From the NCBI GenBank assembly GCA_002364555.1, contig DEYM01000140.1, positions 1 to 11,382 on the forward strand: a stretch of DNA of 11,382 nucleotides, given 5' to 3'. The DNA comes from Phycisphaerales bacterium UBA3158. Lineage in GTDB: Bacteria > Planctomycetota > Phycisphaerae > Phycisphaerales > SM1A02. The translations under genes were made by a program, and so were the position numbers. Positions 1 through 6,998 of this stretch are shown here, piece by piece (position 1 is the stretch's first letter; each line of letters begins with the position of its first letter). The notes beneath the pieces were generated by a model that was not told the DNA's origin, ran no database searches, and saw nothing but the letters and a program-made list of their open reading frames with translations.

Positions 1-15
1 TCCACCTGTCCGACA

Positions 16-87
16 AGCCACCGACGGGACTTGAACCCGTGACCTCACCCTTACCAAGGGTCTGCTCTACCACTGAGCTACGGTGGC
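16..87 (-). tRNA. trnT: tRNA-Thr (anticodon GGU)
   Basis: The minus strand folds into a full cloverleaf of 72 nt. The acceptor stem GCCACCG pairs with CGGTGGC, the D-arm is GCTC/GAGC, and the T-arm ACGGG/CCCGT encloses TTCAAGT. The 7-nt anticodon loop TTGGTAA places GGT (plus-strand positions 53-55) at 34-36, giving threonine (ACC/ACU codons). The anticodon arm resembles that of E. coli tRNA-Thr(GGU) as I remember it, except that the top pair is G27-G43, a mismatch. The discriminator is U, and CCA is not encoded: TGT follows on the minus strand. It lies downstream of a terminator-like hairpin, so it is probably transcribed separately from the prepilin gene. Confidence 0.97.
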
Positions 88-101
88 GACTCGATTCCCT
101 C

Positions 102-133
102 TTCAGACCTCGGGGGCTCACCCCGAGACTGAA
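102..133 (-). other. Strong hairpin just upstream of tRNA-Thr
   Basis: An inverted repeat: TTCAG (102-106) and CTCGGGG (109-115) pair with CCCCGAG (121-127) and CTGAA (129-133). This gives 12 base pairs with a small internal loop and a 5-nt apical loop. It sits 14 nt before the tRNA 5' end and directly after the T-rich tail of the terminator at 131-160. It has no U-run of its own on the minus strand, so it is not a classical terminator there. It could be a processing structure in a tRNA precursor; that role is only a guess. Confidence 0.5.
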
Positions 134-160
134 TAAAAACCGCCTCGGGTCACGAGGCGG
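131..160 (-). terminator. Rho-independent terminator downstream of the prepilin gene
   Basis: On the minus strand CCGCCTCG, a 5-nt loop and CGAGGCGG form a perfect GC-rich 8-bp stem (140-160), followed at once by TTTTTATTC (131-139). A stable stem followed by a U-run is the hallmark of an intrinsic terminator. It lies about 90 nt beyond the prepilin stop codon and before tRNA-Thr, so it probably ends the minus-strand transcription unit. I see no gene in the interval 161-252. Confidence 0.8.
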
Positions 161-252
161 AAGTTTAGATTGTACCGTTACCGCCACCCCTTTCAAGGTG
201 TCTGCGACCGCAGAAATGGAATGTGGCCTGAAATGCCTCGAGGGGCCAATAT

Positions 253-1455
253 TCAGGGGTTTATCTCGCTTTTTCGGCGATCGAGATCCGTTATTCGGAT
301 CCCGCGGCCCGGAGGACCCCCATCTGCACCCTGAAGATCTTCGATCCGGCCGAACCGATTGATCAGATCCGTATGGCCATCCAGAAAGAGCATCAGGCAG
401 GATTCACCCTCGCCGTACCTCAAATCGACCTCCTGAGTGGAGACGCCCGTCGATCCGACCGTCTGTTCACCCTGCCCCAGCACACTGACGTTGTTGAAGT
501 CCTGGATGAGGAAGGCCAGTGAGGTCGCCAGTTCATCATCCGGCCCACCACCAATGGTCGTGCCCGCAAATGAATCCACCAGATACATCGAGCTGGCCGG
601 AGAGGTCAGCTGCCCCATCGTGATGTAGCGGTCGACGTTCGACTCTTCATCCTGCTGGGTCCGGTCACGTCTTGATCGTGCATCGAAGAAGTTGTTGGCG
701 GCGAAGAAACCCGGCAGACCTTTTTCCATCGCACCGGATCCAAATGGCTTTGGATATCCGTAGATACCATCACCGGACATGTCGCCAATCTGGCTGTATT
801 CAACGACCGACTCGGCACCACCACCCACGAATCGCGGGAAATTATGCGTATTTGGTGCGACCGAACGCAGAGGGTGACGCTTGAAGTTCGGATCGTAATC
901 GTAGATGTGACGATCCGGAGATCTGTACTGGTACGAGACATTCACCGATGGTCCGCTGCCGAAGCCTCCGCCAGGTTGCACCAACGGGAAATCGGCGACA
1001 CCCGCATCGTCTCCGAGATTGGTCTCCACCCAGAGGATGTCGGCATACGTTCCCTGTGACACGAACCCCTCTCGTGGTGTCGAGGCGGTTCCGAGAAGGT
1101 TGTTGGTGGACAACCATTCGACATCGTTTCCATCTCCGGTGAATGCCGTCGCGGAAGCGATCTTGCCCAGTTCGGTGCCGTTCTCATCCAGATAGTCGAA
1201 CTGGCTGGGGACGATTCGATCACGATGGTTGTTGGAGTAGTTCTCCATCCAGGTATGGATCTGCCGCAGATTGTTCCTTGAACGGAGAATCTGCTCTGTG
1301 CCATCCACTCCCGACAATGCGGTCAGGGTGAGCCCCACGAGTATTCCGATGATCGAAATGACGACCAGCATCTCAACGAGGCTGAATCCACTCCGATGGG
1401 CGATCTTGTGAACTACGCCGCTTCCGGTTCGTTTCTGAAATCCCTGGTTGAACAT
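253..1455 (-). CDS. Prepilin-type N-terminal cleavage/methylation domain protein (type II secretion/type IV pilin-like)
   Basis: The protein has 400 residues. It starts with a 23-residue basic leader ending in Gly, followed by FSLVEMLVVISIIGILVG. This is the class III (prepilin) signal: cleavage is expected at G23/F24, with the conserved Glu at +5 (E28) and a hydrophobic helix at about 29-47. The region after the helix (RSRNNLRQIHTW) resembles the start of the large planctomycete pseudopilin-like families. Near the C-terminus LMLFLDGHTD (around 354-363) resembles the H-X9-DG type ending, but I see no His at the expected distance. The likely role is an exported, inner-membrane-anchored or pilus-assembled subunit processed by a prepilin peptidase; its substrate is unknown. 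The start at 1455 is chosen because AGGAG lies 10 nt upstream (1466-1470); an in-frame ATG at 1491 has no good ribosome site. It follows rho by 170 nt and is followed by an intrinsic terminator. Confidence 0.85.
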   Translation of the reverse strand: MFNQGFQKRTGSGVVHKIAHRSGFSLVEMLVVISIIGILVGLTLTALSGVDGTEQILRSRNNLRQIHTWMENYSNNHRDRIVPSQFDYLDENGTELGKIASATAFTGDGNDVEWLSTNNLLGTASTPREGFVSQGTYADILWVETNLGDDAGVADFPLVQPGGGFGSGPSVNVSYQYRSPDRHIYDYDPNFKRHPLRSVAPNTHNFPRFVGGGAESVVEYSQIGDMSGDGIYGYPKPFGSGAMEKGLPGFFAANNFFDARSRRDRTQQDEESNVDRYITMGQLTSPASSMYLVDSFAGTTIGGGPDDELATSLAFLIQDFNNVSVLGQGEQTVGSTGVSTQEVDLRYGEGESCLMLFLDGHTDLINRFGRIEDLQGADGGPPGRGIRITDLDRRKSEINP

Positions 1456-1625
1456 GAGTCCATGTCTCCTGACTTTGGCGACCCCCAGCATTCACCAATG
1501 GCCTTGCTATCTCAGCATACTCCCAAGAGTCTTCGAATCCCGAAGGAATGCGGATCCTCTTCCATGCTCCTAATCAACAGACCGTTTGAATAACCCCAAT
1601 AGGGCCTTCAGACGATCCATTGCCA

Positions 1626-3110
1626 CTAACCCAGATTCATGGTCATGAGGAATTCCGCGTTGGAATTGGACTTGACCATTCTGGAGCGAAGCATCTCCAT
1701 CGCCTCCACGACACTCATGTCCGAGACGACCTTGCGAAGTCTGACCACCAGATCCATTTCCTTTGGATCCAGCAGCAACTCCTCGCGACGAGTTCCTGAG
1801 GCGGCGATGTCGATGGCGGGCCAGATACGCTTCTCCACCAGCTTGCGAGTGAGATGCAGTTCAGAGTTGCCGGTTCCCTTGAACTCCTCGAAGATCACTT
1901 CATCCGCCTTGGAACCGGTATCTACCAGTGCCGTGGCGATGATGGTCAGCGAACCCCCGTCCTCGATGTTCCGAGCGGAGCCGAAGAATTTCTTGGGCTT
2001 GATCAACGCCGCATTGTCCACGCCACCGGTACCGATCTTGCCGGAGTTCGTAGCGGCGTTGTTGTAACCGCGGGCGAGTCGAGTGATGGAGTCCATCAGG
2101 ACGACCACATCGTCACCGACCTCGACCATGCGACGAGCCTTCTCCATCACCATCTCCGCCACCTGAATGTGCCGTGTGGCATGTTCATCGAACGTACTGG
2201 CGACGACCTCGACGGATTCATCGGTGCTGCGACGGAAGTCGGTCACTTCCTCGGGACGTTCGTCCACGAGCAGCACGATGACGTAGGCCTCCGGATGATT
2301 CGAGGAGATCGCATTCGTGATCTTCTGAAGCAGAACCGTCTTGCCTGTTCGCGGCGGTGCCACGATCAGGGCACGCTGCCCGAATCCCATGGGGGCGACG
2401 AGATCGATGACTCTCGTCTCCAGAGGTTCGGTGCCGGTCTCGAGAATCACCCGATGATCGGGGTGAAGCGGTGTCAGGTTCTCAAAGGCGGCGAGATTAT
2501 GAAGCTCCTTCGGGGATCTTCCATTGATCTCCTCGACACGAAGCATCGCGAAGTAGGTCTCCGCTTCCTTTGGAGGCCGGATGAGACCCTTGATGGTCTG
2601 ACCGCGACGAAGACCGAAACGCCGGATCTGGGACGGACTGACGTACACGTCGTCCGGGGAAGCCATGTATGAATATTCAGGACTTCGCAGGAAGCCGAAG
2701 CCGTCGGGGAGAATCTCGAGCGTGCCTTCGCCCATCATCAGACCCTGCTTGGTGGCACGGGCCTTCAGGATCTCGAATACCAGCTTCTGCTTGGACAGAT
2801 TCGCTGGTTCCTCGATCTTCTCCTTCTCAGCGACCTTGATCAGCTGCTGCCCGTTCATCTTCTGAAGTGAAGCGAAGTCCTGGCCATCTTTCTTGGCCTT
2901 GTCGAACTTCGCCTGCGTCTTCTTGTCGAGTTCGGCATCCAGCTGGGACGCCTCGACCTCAAGCGACTCGTCGGTCGGGATCTCTCCCGGCTGGAGATTC
3001 ATGGTCGCGATGCTGCTGCCACCGGAGGATTTTTTTCGTCGTCGTCTTTTCTTGGCCATGGGACGTCCACCGGATCGGTTGCGATGCTGTCTTTCGTTTT
3101 TTTCAGACAT
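1626..3110 (-). CDS. rho: Transcription termination factor Rho
   Basis: Rho is a hexameric RNA-dependent ATPase and helicase that ends transcription of untranslated RNA. This 494-residue protein matches the family throughout. The Rho_N helical domain is at about 84-125. The cold-shock RNA-binding domain follows, with DGFGFLR (136-142) and the VYVSPSQIRRF segment. The ATPase core has Walker A APPRTGKT (251-258), Walker B VVVLMD (335-340), the Q-loop GTGGVD (360-365), the R-loop region KGTGNSELHL (411-420) and the arginine finger in SGTRREELL (R441). It is about 75 residues longer than E. coli Rho because of a very basic and then acidic N-terminal extension (RRRRKK at 22-27). The E. coli Walker A lysine-alanine (PPKAGKT) is Arg-Thr here. 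The start is uncertain: ATG 3110 has no clear ribosome site, and MAKKRRRR at 3059 is the alternative. A 31-codon ORF overlaps the 3110 start, which would allow translational coupling. It is 161 nt downstream of coaE. Confidence 0.98.
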   Translation of the reverse strand: MSEKNERQHRNRSGGRPMAKKRRRRKKSSGGSSIATMNLQPGEIPTDESLEVEASQLDAELDKKTQAKFDKAKKDGQDFASLQKMNGQQLIKVAEKEKIEEPANLSKQKLVFEILKARATKQGLMMGEGTLEILPDGFGFLRSPEYSYMASPDDVYVSPSQIRRFGLRRGQTIKGLIRPPKEAETYFAMLRVEEINGRSPKELHNLAAFENLTPLHPDHRVILETGTEPLETRVIDLVAPMGFGQRALIVAPPRTGKTVLLQKITNAISSNHPEAYVIVLLVDERPEEVTDFRRSTDESVEVVASTFDEHATRHIQVAEMVMEKARRMVEVGDDVVVLMDSITRLARGYNNAATNSGKIGTGGVDNAALIKPKKFFGSARNIEDGGSLTIIATALVDTGSKADEVIFEEFKGTGNSELHLTRKLVEKRIWPAIDIAASGTRREELLLDPKEMDLVVRLRKVVSDMSVVEAMEMLRSRMVKSNSNAEFLMTMNLG

Positions 3111-3198
3111 TCGGGGTGCTCGATAGCTGAACGTTGAAGCCAGCCAAGTAAACGAACGCGTAACTGTTCATTTGGGAAATACCAGCCTTCTGCTTCAT
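3103..3198 (-). CDS. Possible leader peptide/upstream ORF of rho (31 codons)
   Basis: A minus-strand ATG at 3198 opens a 31-codon frame beginning MKQKAGISQ and ending SSTPNV. Its stop TGA lies inside the rho start region (ATGTCTGA), so the two frames overlap by 8 nt, an arrangement typical of translational coupling. A purine-rich GGGAAG lies 8 nt upstream (3205-3210) and could act as a ribosome site. The peptide has no recognisable domain. E. coli rho also has a short leader peptide (RhoL) and an autoregulated leader, so the position is suggestive, but the sequence is not similar and chance cannot be excluded for so short a frame. Confidence 0.35.
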   Translation of the reverse strand: MKQKAGISQMNSYAFVYLAGFNVQLSSTPNV

Positions 3199-3243
3199 GC
3201 AATTCTTCCCATGAAGTCGTGACAACGTGTCTCGACGGGAAGC

Positions 3244-3262
3244 CCGGACGTCACTTGTCCGG
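3244..3262 (-). other. Hairpin in the coaE-rho intergenic region
   Basis: CCGGAC (3244-3249) and GTCCGG (3257-3262) form a perfect 6-bp stem with a 7-nt loop, ten nucleotides after the coaE stop. On the minus strand it is followed by GCTTCCCGTC rather than a U-run, so it is not a convincing intrinsic terminator. It could be part of the rho leader RNA or protect the 3' end of the upstream message. Confidence 0.4.
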
Positions 3263-3271
3263 TCGGCTGGA

Positions 3272-3877
3272 TTAGTCGTTGATGAGATCGTCGAGATACT
3301 GCTCGACCGAACGGGCGAGATCTGTCATCTCACCTTCATTACATAGAACATGATGCGACATGGAACGCTTCGCGTCAAGAGGTAACTGGGCCGCCTCCCG
3401 TCGAGCCAGTTCTGCCGAATCCCACTGACGGGACTTCAGAACCCGATCCTGTCGAATATCCAAGGGGGTATCCACGAAAACAATGGAATCACAGTGGCGG
3501 CCGAGATCCGCCTCGAACAAAAGAGGTGCATCGATCACCAATGCCCGTGTGCCATCCGGTGCCGTATCAAAGAGGGCTTTTCGCATTCGCTCGACCATTG
3601 GATGAATGATGGATTCGAGCCAATGACGCTCTGTTTCGTCATTGAACACCACCTGTGCCACCGCGTCACGATTCACACCGCCATCGGCCAATCTGACCTC
3701 GCGGCCCCATCGGCTGGTGATCAGATCACGAACTTCGGGTGATTCCAGCGCCTCTCGAGCCATCTGATCCGCATTGGCCACCAGACATCCACTCTCCTCG
3801 AGGAGCTGGGCGACTCTGGATTTGCCGGAACCAACGCCTCCGGTCAGTCCGATGACTGGAATGGTCCACTGTCCCAT
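3272..3877 (-). CDS. coaE: Dephospho-CoA kinase
   Basis: CoaE catalyses the last step of coenzyme A synthesis, the ATP-dependent phosphorylation of the 3'-hydroxyl of dephospho-CoA in the cytoplasm. The 201 residues fit the family's usual length of about 200. The P-loop is GGVGSGKS (13-20). The substrate-binding segment VANADQMAR (33-41) keeps the second Asp of the common DAD motif (D37), while the first is Asn. IIHPMV (90-95), the DAPLLFE motif (116-122) and an Arg-rich lid (about 149-160) follow in family order. AGGTGG (3883-3888) lies 5 nt before the ATG and supports this start. The gene begins 41 nt after the cysS stop, consistent with co-transcription. Confidence 0.97.
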   Translation of the reverse strand: MGQWTIPVIGLTGGVGSGKSRVAQLLEESGCLVANADQMAREALESPEVRDLITSRWGREVRLADGGVNRDAVAQVVFNDETERHWLESIIHPMVERMRKALFDTAPDGTRALVIDAPLLFEADLGRHCDSIVFVDTPLDIRQDRVLKSRQWDSAELARREAAQLPLDAKRSMSHHVLCNEGEMTDLARSVEQYLDDLIND

Positions 3878-3918
3878 TCAGGCCACCTCGTACAGGCATG
3901 TCTGTGACCTTGAGCATA

Positions 3919-5454
3919 TCACTGGACGATTCGTTTCCATGTCGTCCCTCCGGAACCGTCCTTGATCTCTATGCCTTTTTCAAGCAGATCGTCACGAATC
4001 TGATCGGCGGCCGCCCAGTCCTTGCGATCCCTGGCTTCCACACGAGCCGTCAGCTGCGATTCGATCCAATCGACATCCAGATCACCGGAGGCGGGTTCGA
4101 CCTCGGACTGGAGGTCGAGAACACCAAGCACATGATTCATCCTGTTCAACATGTCACGATCGATCGACCATGTGCCATCACCTTCATCGACAACCGCATC
4201 GTTGATCGCGATGGAACCGACTGCCTCGGAAAGCACGCCGATTGCGCCGGCCATGTTGAGATCATTCCCGACCGCCTCCAGGAAACGCGGCCAGGCTGCT
4301 TCAAGGGGACCAGGTGACGGGCGATGGACATGCGCATTGGATTCAAGCCATGCATCCAGTCGCTTCCATCGCTCCACCTGACGTTGGGCATCCTTGAGAC
4401 CCTGGAACGTGAAATTGGAGTTGATCCTGTAATGCGTGCGAATCAATTCCAGTCGGATCGCCGCTGGAGATGCGCCGCGATCGAGAAGATCCCGGATGGT
4501 GAGGAACGTACCCGCCGACTTGCTCATCTTGCTGCCATCCACCATCAGATGACGTGTATGGAACCAGTAGCGTGCAAAGGCCTCTTCGCCGGTCGCTCCA
4601 CAGGACTGGGCTATTTCGCATTCATGATGGGGAAAGATGTTGTCCTCGCCACCACTATGCAGATCGATCACATCACCGAGAAGGTCACGAGCCATCACCG
4701 AGCACTCGAGATGCCAGCCTGGATATCCCTCACCCCACGGACTCGGCCATCTCATGAGATGTCTTGAATCGGGTTTCCACAACATGAAGTCGGCCGGATT
4801 GCGCTTGACGGCCTGGGTCGCCATGTCCACTCGACCACCTTCACCACTTCGAATGGAATCCAATGTGTTTCCGGAGAGACGGCCGTAGTCGGGAAAGGAC
4901 TGGACATCGAAGTAGACCACCCCGTCCTCCGCGACGTAGGCATGCCCCCGCTCGATCAGGGTCTCGATCAACTTGATCATCTCGGGCACCATCATCGACG
5001 GACGAGGCATCAGCGCCGAACGCTGCTGGACTTCGGACGCCACCTTGAGTCCGAGCATCCTGGCGTCCTGGAGAAACGCGTTTGCATAGAAGTCGGCGAT
5101 GGCCATCGGATCGTTCGGATCGACCTGGGAATCCTCCGGAAGTTTTCCGGATTTCTTGTCTTCGAGCATGCGTCTTGATGCCAGTTCCATCTTGTCCTCG
5201 CCACCACCGTCGGGGTCGGCATCCTCCGTCATGTGACCGACATCGGTGATGTTCATCACATGCAGGACATCATGGCCCATGACCTCGAGTGTTCGACGAA
5301 GCACATCCGCATTGAGAAACGAGCGGAAGTTACCGATATGGGCGTAGTCGTACACGGTCGGGCCACATGAATAGAAGGTGACCGGACCATCGGGCGACAA
5401 GGGCTCGAATCGTTCAACCTGATTGGTCAGCGTGTTGTAGAGATCCAATGGCAT
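3919..5454 (-). CDS. cysS: Cysteinyl-tRNA synthetase
   Basis: This class I aminoacyl-tRNA synthetase attaches cysteine to tRNA-Cys. From the ATG at 5454 it has 511 residues. The HIGH-type signature is HIGN (39-42) within SCGPTVYDYAHIGNF, and KMSKS is at 309-313. The zinc ligands that select cysteine are all present by alignment with the E. coli enzyme: C30, C251, H276 and E280 (in FPHHECE). The C-terminal anticodon-binding portion ends with the usual ARVEARDRKDWAAADQIRDDL-like helix of the family. It is about 50 residues longer than the E. coli enzyme, partly through an acidic, Gly-rich insert at about 80-118. The frame could begin two codons earlier at a TTG (5460), but the ATG is preferred. 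It lies 39 nt after the epimerase-like gene and 41 nt before coaE. Confidence 0.98.
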   Translation of the reverse strand: MPLDLYNTLTNQVERFEPLSPDGPVTFYSCGPTVYDYAHIGNFRSFLNADVLRRTLEVMGHDVLHVMNITDVGHMTEDADPDGGGEDKMELASRRMLEDKKSGKLPEDSQVDPNDPMAIADFYANAFLQDARMLGLKVASEVQQRSALMPRPSMMVPEMIKLIETLIERGHAYVAEDGVVYFDVQSFPDYGRLSGNTLDSIRSGEGGRVDMATQAVKRNPADFMLWKPDSRHLMRWPSPWGEGYPGWHLECSVMARDLLGDVIDLHSGGEDNIFPHHECEIAQSCGATGEEAFARYWFHTRHLMVDGSKMSKSAGTFLTIRDLLDRGASPAAIRLELIRTHYRINSNFTFQGLKDAQRQVERWKRLDAWLESNAHVHRPSPGPLEAAWPRFLEAVGNDLNMAGAIGVLSEAVGSIAINDAVVDEGDGTWSIDRDMLNRMNHVLGVLDLQSEVEPASGDLDVDWIESQLTARVEARDRKDWAAADQIRDDLLEKGIEIKDGSGGTTWKRIVQ

Positions 5455-5493
5455 GGTCAAAGAATAGTCTCGCCTGCATTGCTTGGGGTGATG

Positions 5494-6492
5494 TCAGGAC
5501 CGGATCGTGGTCTGATGAATGGGTTCCCACCAGGCCAGTGTCCGCCGAAGACCTTCTTCAAGCGAGGTCTCGGGTAGCCATTCGAGATGATGTCTCATCC
5601 TGGCGATGTCCATGCAGACCCTCGGGGCACCTTCCGGTCGATTCGTATCCCAGACGACATCTCCGGTGAAACCCGTCACCCGGCAAGCGGACTCCACGAG
5701 GTCTCTTATCGGGGTTTCAAGGCCAGTTCCCAGATTCAGTGGATGTGGTTGCTCCAGGCAGGCGGTCGCACGAAGGATTCCCCGGGCGGCATCCTCGACA
5801 AACAGGAATTCTCGAATGGCATCGCCCGAACCCCAGCAGGTGATGGAGGCATCGCCGCGATCACGGGCCTCGATGCATTTCCGGAGCGTGGCGGCGACGA
5901 CATTGCTTCTATCTGGTTCGAATCTGGCTCCGGGCCCGTACATGTTCGCCGGCATCACCACTCCACTGGACAATCCATACTGGTCATGAGCGGCCTGCAG
6001 CAGTGCGATACCGGCTCGCTTCGCCCGGGCATACCCCATATGCGCCGGTTCAGGCGGGCCATCCCAGAGCGACTCCTCCATATATGGAATGGAGGCGTCG
6101 GCGGGGTAGCAGATGCTCGATGCCGTGAAGAGGAACCGCTTCACCCCGGACTCGACTGATGCCATGACCAGTGAGTCCATCATCCGGCTGTTGTCGAGGA
6201 AAGCCGTCGCCTGATTGGCCTTCTGCCAGGCCACGCCACCTTGCGCGGCAGCCAGATGAATCACGACGGTGGGCTCGATGCGATCGAAGAGCGACTTCAC
6301 GTCCTCTGGTCGTCGGAGATCGCAGTCACGGCGGGTAACGGGATGTACCGCCTCAACACCATCCGCGGAGAGCGATCGAACCACATGTGATCCGAGAAAA
6401 CCGGCGGCACCGGTGACCAGCACGACATGATCCCCGAGATTCAAGTTTGGCTGCTTCATGTCGGTTCGATGGTACACATCTGAATACCGCAT
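5494..6492 (-). CDS. NAD(P)-dependent epimerase/reductase, GDP-L-fucose synthase-like (fcl/wcaG family) with altered catalytic residues
   Basis: This is an extended short-chain dehydrogenase/reductase. Residues are numbered from a GTG at 6498. The Rossmann motif is TGAAGFLG (29-36), then HLAAAQGGV (81-89), catalytic S127 or S128, and YxxxK at Y156/K160. The GSGDAIREFLFVEDAA segment and the NLGTG...RPEGAPR region align well with E. coli Fcl, which turns GDP-4-keto-6-deoxy-mannose into GDP-L-fucose. However, the Cys of the family's SSCIYP is displaced (SSICYP: I129, C130), and the His of NLYGPH is Gly190. These are the Cys109 and His179 acid/base residues of the two epimerisations, so it may be a reductase or act on another NDP-sugar. 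Start choices are GTG 6498, ATG 6492 or ATG 6459; the last gives 321 residues, the same length as E. coli Fcl. It begins 12 nt after fliS and 39 nt before cysS. Confidence 0.85.
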   Translation of the reverse strand: MRYSDVYHRTDMKQPNLNLGDHVVLVTGAAGFLGSHVVRSLSADGVEAVHPVTRRDCDLRRPEDVKSLFDRIEPTVVIHLAAAQGGVAWQKANQATAFLDNSRMMDSLVMASVESGVKRFLFTASSICYPADASIPYMEESLWDGPPEPAHMGYARAKRAGIALLQAAHDQYGLSSGVVMPANMYGPGARFEPDRSNVVAATLRKCIEARDRGDASITCWGSGDAIREFLFVEDAARGILRATACLEQPHPLNLGTGLETPIRDLVESACRVTGFTGDVVWDTNRPEGAPRVCMDIARMRHHLEWLPETSLEEGLRRTLAWWEPIHQTTIRS

Positions 6493-6504
6493 GCCCACCG
6501 TCGA

Positions 6505-6933
6505 TCATCCAGCCAGATTCGTTCCGGCCATTGAGGAGGAACCGGTGGTGTCGGAATCAATCCTGGCCATGACCTGACGCCATGTGTCGAGTTCGAATTC
6601 GAGGAACTTCACGATCTGCCCGGCAGCCTTCCGATCACGCCTGCCGCAGGCGTCGGCGACCGTCCTGTATAGATACGTGCCCGTCGAACGCAGATGGCTC
6701 ACGAGTGTCGCGTCGAGCGTCGATGTTTCCGCAGGCATGAGTTCAAGAAGCAACGACCGCAGACGGTTGCCGGTCTGCAGGATTCCTTCACCGTTGTCTC
6801 GTTCGATATCACAGACCAGCTGATGTGACTCCCGCACCGCTCGCTGAAGAAGCATTGTGCGAAGCTGGGCCGGCGACGATGTCATCACCTCTGTTCGTGC
6901 GTAGGAATCGAGTGCGGTCATGGAATAACACAT
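6505..6933 (-). CDS. fliS: Flagellar export chaperone FliS
   Basis: FliS binds the C-terminal helix of newly made flagellin, keeps it from polymerising in the cytoplasm and delivers it to the flagellar export gate. The 142 residues are close to the usual length. Family features are visible in order: DSYARTEVMTSSPAQLRTMLL (the Y-x-x-x-x-v-x-T-a-s-P-x-q-L-x-x-m-L-y pattern at about 9-29), an LRSLLLEL helix, TLDATLVSHLRSTGTYLYRTV, and a final helix FLEFELDTWRQV with the typical W. The C-terminal tail after about 127 is Ser/Gly-rich and probably unstructured. No Shine-Dalgarno is evident. ATG 6921 (MTALDSYAR) is an equally plausible start and closer to family length. It follows fliD by 65 nt, the common fliD-fliS order. 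Confidence 0.9.
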   Translation of the reverse strand: MCYSMTALDSYARTEVMTSSPAQLRTMLLQRAVRESHQLVCDIERDNGEGILQTGNRLRSLLLELMPAETSTLDATLVSHLRSTGTYLYRTVADACGRRDRKAAGQIVKFLEFELDTWRQVMARIDSDTTGSSSMAGTNLAG

Positions 6934-6938
6934 CGGCA

Positions 6939-6981
6939 GATTCCCGACGTCGGCCGAGAATCAACTGAAATGGTTTTCAGT
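6939..6981 (-). other. Two stem-loops in the fliD-fliS gap
   Basis: ACTGAAA (6964-6970) and TTTCAGT (6975-6981) form a perfect 7-bp, AT-rich stem with a 4-nt loop. Next to it GATTC (6939-6943) pairs with GAATC (6958-6962) around the palindrome CCGACGTCGG (6944-6953). Neither is followed by a U-run on the minus strand, so they do not look like terminators. The second ends only 5 nt before the annotated fliS start and could hide its ribosome-binding region. Confidence 0.4.
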
Positions 6982-6998
6982 CATCCGATAACAACCGC

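Noticed and set aside
1456..1625. Terminator or promoter between rho and the prepilin gene
   Set aside because: A 5-bp stem (CTTCG/CGAAG at 1531-1545) has no U-run, and no -35/-10 pair with acceptable spacing stands out.
1854..2672. Long plus-strand ORF of 272 codons opposite rho
   Set aside because: It is fully antisense to the conserved rho ATPase core, has no recognisable domain, and is explained by codon bias in the opposite strand.
2999..3202. 67-codon minus-strand ORF from a TTG overlapping the start of rho in another frame
   Set aside because: It has a weak start and overlaps rho for half its length. The ATG frame ending at 3103 is a better candidate for a leader peptide.
3898..4317. 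Plus-strand ORFs opposite cysS
   Set aside because: They are shadows of cysS with no start signals or family resemblance.
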